Positions 60,809 to 64,000 of a DNA stretch of 64,000 nt are shown here, piece after piece. The translations under genes and the position numbers were made by a program. Each line of letters begins with the position of its first letter. Positions within the stretch are counted from its first letter, which is position 1. Origin of the DNA: Paracrocinitomix sp039939375 (lineage in GTDB: Bacteria; Bacteroidota; Bacteroidia; Flavobacteriales_D; Crocinitomicaceae); the NCBI GenBank assembly GCA_039939375.1, contig JBDVJO010000011.1, positions 1 to 64,000 on the forward strand. Reading direction: 5' to 3'. The notes under the pieces are model-generated. The model saw nothing but the letters and a program-made list of their open reading frames with translations, did no database searches and had not been told where the DNA came from.

Positions 60809-61672
60809 ATGAAAAAAGTATTAGCATTAGTAGCTATTGCAGGTTTTTTAACCTTAGGAATTTCAAATCAAGCTTTCGCAATTGACGAAGAACCATTGCA
60901 AAGCGTTTTAGGCGGAGATTCAATTGATGCAGAAGGAAACGTAGTTTTGGCAGAAGTTGAAGAACCAGTAGTTGAAGAACCAGTGGCAGAAGAGCCAAAA
61001 GCTGAAGAAGAAAAAGGAACAGCTAACACTGGTGGTTATTCAATGACTACAGAGTTAAAAAGAAGATTTATTGAAGGTGGACCAGCTTTCATGGGAATCG
61101 TATTATTATGTTTGATTCTAGGTCTTGCTTTGATCATAGAAAGAATTGTTTATTTAAACTTAGCTTCTACAAACACTAAGAAATTAGTACAAGATGTAGA
61201 AGATGCTTTAGCATCAGGTGGTGTTGAAGCAGCAAAAGATGTTTGTAGAAATACTAGAGGTCCAGTTGCTTCTATCTTCTATCAAGGACTTGACCGTTCT
61301 GAAGAAGGAGTAGATCACGTTGAAAAAGCGGTAGTATCTTACGGTGGTGTACAAATGGGATTATTAGAAAAAGGAATGTCTTGGATCGGGTTATTTATCG
61401 CATTGGCTCCAATGTTAGGGTTCATGGGTACAGTAATCGGGATGATTCAAGCCTTTGATGACATTGCAAGTGCAGGTAAAATTGATGCTGCAACCGTAGC
61501 GGTTGGTATTAAAGTAGCCTTATTGACAACTGTATTCGGTCTAGTTGTTGCGATTATTCTTCAAGTATTTTATAACTACTTGTTGGCAAAAATCGATTCA
61601 ATTGTGAACGATATGGAAGATGCTTCAATCTCTTTGATTGACGTATTGATCAAGCACAACGCTACAGCATAA
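60809..61672 (+). CDS. MotA/TolQ/ExbB proton-channel family protein
   Basis: 287-aa energiser subunit. Unusually for the family it begins with a cleavable-looking signal (about 1-24) and a periplasmic acidic segment with repeated VEEP/AEEP units (about 48-68). Three membrane helices follow (about 94-115, 193-220, 233-258), and the ExbB/TolQ core includes GMSWIGLFIALAPMLGFMGTVIGMI and AVGIKVALLTTVFGLVVAI. With two ExbD-type proteins in the same operon it should form a proton-driven motor that energises an outer-membrane or T9SS-related process. Whether the signal peptide is cleaved is unknown. Confidence 0.93.
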   Translation: MKKVLALVAIAGFLTLGISNQAFAIDEEPLQSVLGGDSIDAEGNVVLAEVEEPVVEEPVAEEPKAEEEKGTANTGGYSMTTELKRRFIEGGPAFMGIVLLCLILGLALIIERIVYLNLASTNTKKLVQDVEDALASGGVEAAKDVCRNTRGPVASIFYQGLDRSEEGVDHVEKAVVSYGGVQMGLLEKGMSWIGLFIALAPMLGFMGTVIGMIQAFDDIASAGKIDAATVAVGIKVALLTTVFGLVVAIILQVFYNYLLAKIDSIVNDMEDASISLIDVLIKHNATA

Positions 61673-61730
61673 TAAGAGTAATCACAGTTGTTTGGGGCTC
61701 AAGCCTCAAATGCATTAAAAAAATTACAAT

Positions 61731-62222
61731 ATGAACGAAAAAGTAATTGGCTTGATAAGAACTGGTGGTGTATTACTACTTTTTATCATTGGTCTTGTCT
61801 TAATATGGCAAGCAACCGGAACTACTGCAACAGTTGATAAGGAAACACAAGAACTTAAAGGTGACGCAGAAGTTGTAACAGGTTCAGTAACATTCACTAT
61901 GTATTTAATATATGGATGTTTGATATTAATTGGAGGATTTACCATTTGGTCAATCGTACAAAATCCAAAGCGTTTTATTCCTTCAGCAATCGGAATCGTA
62001 GTATTCTTAGTGTTAGCAGGAGTTGCTTACGGAATTGCTTCAAGTGATATCATTCCTGAATTGATTGATCCTGAAAAAGGACCACACGCAGATATGACAG
62101 AATCTTCATTGAAATGGGGAGGAACAGGGATTAAACTAACGTTTATTTTAATTGCAACCGCAGCTATCATAATCGTAGTTTCATCTGTGATGAGCGCAGC
62201 GCGTTACTTCACGTCTAAATAA
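61731..62222 (+). CDS. Small integral membrane protein of the ExbB/ExbD operon
   Basis: 163 aa with four predicted membrane helices (about 7-27, 48-68, 80-100, 132-156) and a soluble loop around residue 110. No family is recognised, but a small polytopic protein between the ExbB- and ExbD-like genes is usual in Bacteroidota, so it is likely an accessory part of the same motor complex. Confidence 0.8.
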   Translation: MNEKVIGLIRTGGVLLLFIIGLVLIWQATGTTATVDKETQELKGDAEVVTGSVTFTMYLIYGCLILIGGFTIWSIVQNPKRFIPSAIGIVVFLVLAGVAYGIASSDIIPELIDPEKGPHADMTESSLKWGGTGIKLTFILIATAAIIIVVSSVMSAARYFTSK

Positions 62223-62238
62223 TTAAATAAAACAAAAA

Positions 62239-62955
62239 ATGGCTAAAAGAGAATTAGAAGAAATAAGCGCAGGATCAATGGCAGATATTGCCTTCTTGCT
62301 ACTTATTTTCTTTCTCGTTACCACTACTGTTGAAGTTGATGCTGGAATTGGGCGAAACATGCCTTTAAAAGTGGATAATTTAAATCCACCTGAACCAGTA
62401 GATATTCACGACAGAGACATTCTTGAAATTAATGCGAACAGTAATGATCAGTTATTAGTTGAAGGAAGGTTAACTGAATTTGAAGATTTAGAAGAAATTG
62501 TAAGAGATTATTACACGGCAAATATGGAAACGGAAACGAATCCAAAAATGCCAGCATACACTCAAGTTACGATTCCTTTGTGTCAACAAAAAATTGGGGA
62601 AATTGGCGCAAAATTGGCAGCAACCCCAGATGATGTTGTGATCAAATCAGAGTTGGATAACTGGAAAGCTAAATTAGAATTGTGTAAAACGTTACCAGAT
62701 CAAAGCTATCCTGAAATTTCTAAAATGGCGATTATTCGTCTGAAGAATCAGGCGGGTACTTCTTACGGTCTTTACATTCAAATTCAAAACGTCTTGAAAA
62801 AGATTGTGAATGAATTGAGAATTGAATACTGTGAGGACGTTTGGGGTAAAGATTATTTTGCTTTAAAACAAGATGATCCGGAAGACGCAGACATTATTAG
62901 TAAATTAAGAATCTTGGTTCCAGAAAGAATCATAGAAGCTAAAATCGACAGATAA
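62239..62955 (+). CDS. ExbD/TolR-type energiser subunit (long form)
   Basis: 238 aa with a single N-terminal membrane helix containing the functional aspartate D16 (SMADIAFLLLIFFLVTTTV) and a periplasmic domain. It is longer than typical ExbD (about 140 aa) because of an extra helical region (about 105-175) with cysteines C115 and C154. It works with the ExbB-type protein and the second ExbD-type protein of the operon. The stop codon is followed one base later by the next ATG. Confidence 0.9.
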   Translation: MAKRELEEISAGSMADIAFLLLIFFLVTTTVEVDAGIGRNMPLKVDNLNPPEPVDIHDRDILEINANSNDQLLVEGRLTEFEDLEEIVRDYYTANMETETNPKMPAYTQVTIPLCQQKIGEIGAKLAATPDDVVIKSELDNWKAKLELCKTLPDQSYPEISKMAIIRLKNQAGTSYGLYIQIQNVLKKIVNELRIEYCEDVWGKDYFALKQDDPEDADIISKLRILVPERIIEAKIDR

Positions 62956-62956
62956 G

Positions 62957-63412
62957 ATGGGAAGATTTAATAAAGGAAAGAAAAGAGGAGTTCCTGGAGT
63001 AAATACTTCAGCACTTCCTGATATTATCTTCATGCTTTTATTCTTCTTCATGGTAGCAACTACAATGAAAGAGTTTGATTATCAAGTTGAGATCATCAAA
63101 CCAGAAGCTGACCAAGCAAGAGCTATTGAGAATAAAGACATGGTTGATTTTGTTTACATTGGATTTCCAGTAGATAAAAACCAAGGTACTGAGGCACGTA
63201 TTCAGTTAAATGATGCGTTAGCACCGGGGCCAGGTTCTGTTATCCCTTGGAAAATTGAACAAACACGTCCTGGTATGAAACCATTTGACATTGTGACTTC
63301 ATTGAAAGTTCATAAAGATGTTGGAATGCGTGTTGTTTCTGATGTAAAAGAAAATCTTAGAGAGATTGACGCGATTAAAATCAACTACTCGGCTGACGAG
63401 AGAAGTAACTAA
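62957..63412 (+). CDS. ExbD/TolR-type energiser subunit (short form)
   Basis: 151 aa, normal ExbD length. A basic N-terminal cytoplasmic stretch, membrane helix with the proton-path aspartate D22 (TSALPDIIFMLLFFFMVATTM) and a periplasmic domain ending VREIDA-like VKENLREIDAIKINY. It is the last gene of the operon; a strong terminator follows 20 bp later. Confidence 0.93.
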   Translation: MGRFNKGKKRGVPGVNTSALPDIIFMLLFFFMVATTMKEFDYQVEIIKPEADQARAIENKDMVDFVYIGFPVDKNQGTEARIQLNDALAPGPGSVIPWKIEQTRPGMKPFDIVTSLKVHKDVGMRVVSDVKENLREIDAIKINYSADERSN

Positions 63413-63431
63413 TCGTAAATTTTAAAGTTCT

Positions 63432-63466
63432 AAAAGCTTCATTGAGAAATCAATGGAGCTTTTTTT
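63432..63466. terminator. Intrinsic terminator of the ExbB/ExbD operon
   Basis: A 14-bp stem (one G-U pair) closed by a GAAA tetraloop (63446-63449), followed by a T-run. It just touches the stop codon of the convergent CPBP gene and can serve both strands. Confidence 0.93.
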
Positions 63467-63998
63467 ATGCCATGACTCCTGGGAAATAGAACAAGAGGCT
63501 TATCTGCACTGCATTATTAATGAAATGCAAAAGCATGGGTATTCTAATATCCTTAGAATAATGATAGATATAACCAAAGAGCATAGCCATAGCAGTCATA
63601 GGTAAAAGATTCCATGGTTGCATATGAATTGCTGCAAACAACAATGAAGAAACAATGACGCCAAAATGCACCTTGCCACTCATTTTTATTAAGTTTTTCA
63701 TTATTATACCTCTGAAAATTAATTCTTCAAGAATAGCAGGTAGCACAGCATAAATAATAATTGCAAAAGGGAAATATGACTTAATATCAGGATTAAACCA
63801 AGCGTTGTGTCGAGCTTCAGAAGCGGCTCTCATCTGATAAAAAGAGTTATTTGGTATAAAATCAATTAACCACTGATTAATAACTTGAAGATAATTCGCC
63901 GCAAAAAAGAAAACAAAAAAAGCTAACAACCCTATTCCAAAATACTTTAAACTAAACTTAGCTATATCAAAAACAAGATTGAATTTTTGCTTTGTCAC
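63465..63998 (-). CDS. CPBP-family intramembrane metalloprotease, possibly incomplete at its start
   Basis: Polytopic membrane protease (Rce1/CPBP family). The visible part is 177 aa and has all catalytic motifs: E91-E92-x3-R96 (EELIFRG), the F-x3-H motif with H125 (FAAIH), and H158-x3-N162 (HFINN). Membrane segments are visible at about 18-35, 78-95, 110-128 and 133-160. The only start in view is GTG at 63998, two bases from the window edge; family members are usually longer, so the true start probably lies outside. Substrate unknown. Confidence 0.85.
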   Translation of the reverse strand: MTKQKFNLVFDIAKFSLKYFGIGLLAFFVFFFAANYLQVINQWLIDFIPNNSFYQMRAASEARHNAWFNPDIKSYFPFAIIIYAVLPAILEELIFRGIIMKNLIKMSGKVHFGVIVSSLLFAAIHMQPWNLLPMTAMAMLFGYIYHYSKDIRIPMLLHFINNAVQISLLFYFPGVMA

Positions 63999-64000
63999 TT

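Overview
The window comes from an AT-rich genome of the phylum Bacteroidota, most likely Flavobacteriales. Several independent signs point there. Five proteins carry a C-terminal type IX secretion (T9SS) sorting domain. murF and alr are fused into one gene. Upstream regions carry TAnnTTTG (-7) boxes, once with a perfectly spaced -33 TTG, and genes lack Shine-Dalgarno sequences. Many envelope genes are of Bacteroidota type. I cannot name the genus.

Layout. 1-283: a heptanucleotide tandem array (19 copies of GTTGGTT, cut by the window edge) and a GC-richer non-coding tract. 284-8466 (-): an alpha-2-macroglobulin-like protein and a TPR/SpoIIE-type phosphatase in one operon. 8615-14430: a small orphan gene, a T9SS-secreted protein, and an overlapping (-) operon of a HerA/DUF853 ATPase, a methionine-type aminotransferase and an omega-amidase-like nitrilase. 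14462-16511 (+): sufS-sufE-sufT behind a textbook promoter and a 23-bp dyad. 16587-24576: mostly envelope or secreted proteins, including a PKD/SprB-repeat T9SS protein, an RDD membrane protein, a lipoprotein and a pterin synthase. 24711-28576: an alkaline-phosphatase-superfamily enzyme, the MurF-Alr fusion and thymidine kinase. 28633-34805 (+): an acidic XseB-like protein, an M28 peptidase and a very large T9SS protein. 34806-35370: a compact insert made of two 62-nt inverted arms, each holding a hairpin, joined to a Vsr-fold DUF559 endonuclease gene. 35371-42605: a BNR/sialidase-like T9SS protein that also has a lipobox, a DUF547 protein, a GT2 glycosyltransferase, an outer-membrane barrel protein and an ALDH7-type dehydrogenase. 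42606-42998: non-coding, with a probable decayed small gene. 42999-53602: a VWA protein, a toxin-23-like or barrel protein, an OmpA/PD40 protein, PccB, and a chain of envelope genes. 53665-57160 (+): ECF sigma factor, anti-sigma/TonB fusion and TPR histidine kinase in one operon. 57362-59420: two LVIVD-type lipoproteins and a barrel-like protein. 59641-63412: asparaginase I, then an ExbB-like, a small membrane and two ExbD-like proteins. The window ends inside or at the start of a CPBP protease gene.

How the genes work together. Most of the window serves the cell envelope and secretion: surface adhesin-like T9SS cargo, proton-motive energisers (ExbB/ExbD, the TonB fusion), envelope sensing (two 655-residue TPR signalling proteins, the ECF system) and wall precursor synthesis (MurF-Alr). 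Metabolic genes cover Fe-S assembly, methionine/glutamine keto-acid salvage, propionyl-CoA carboxylation and asparagine breakdown. Genes are very tightly packed, and four convergent pairs meet with abutting or overlapping stop codons.

The strongest candidate for something undescribed is the DUF559 element at 34806-35370. Its two arms keep identical outer and inner blocks, while the hairpins between them have different sequences but the same fold.
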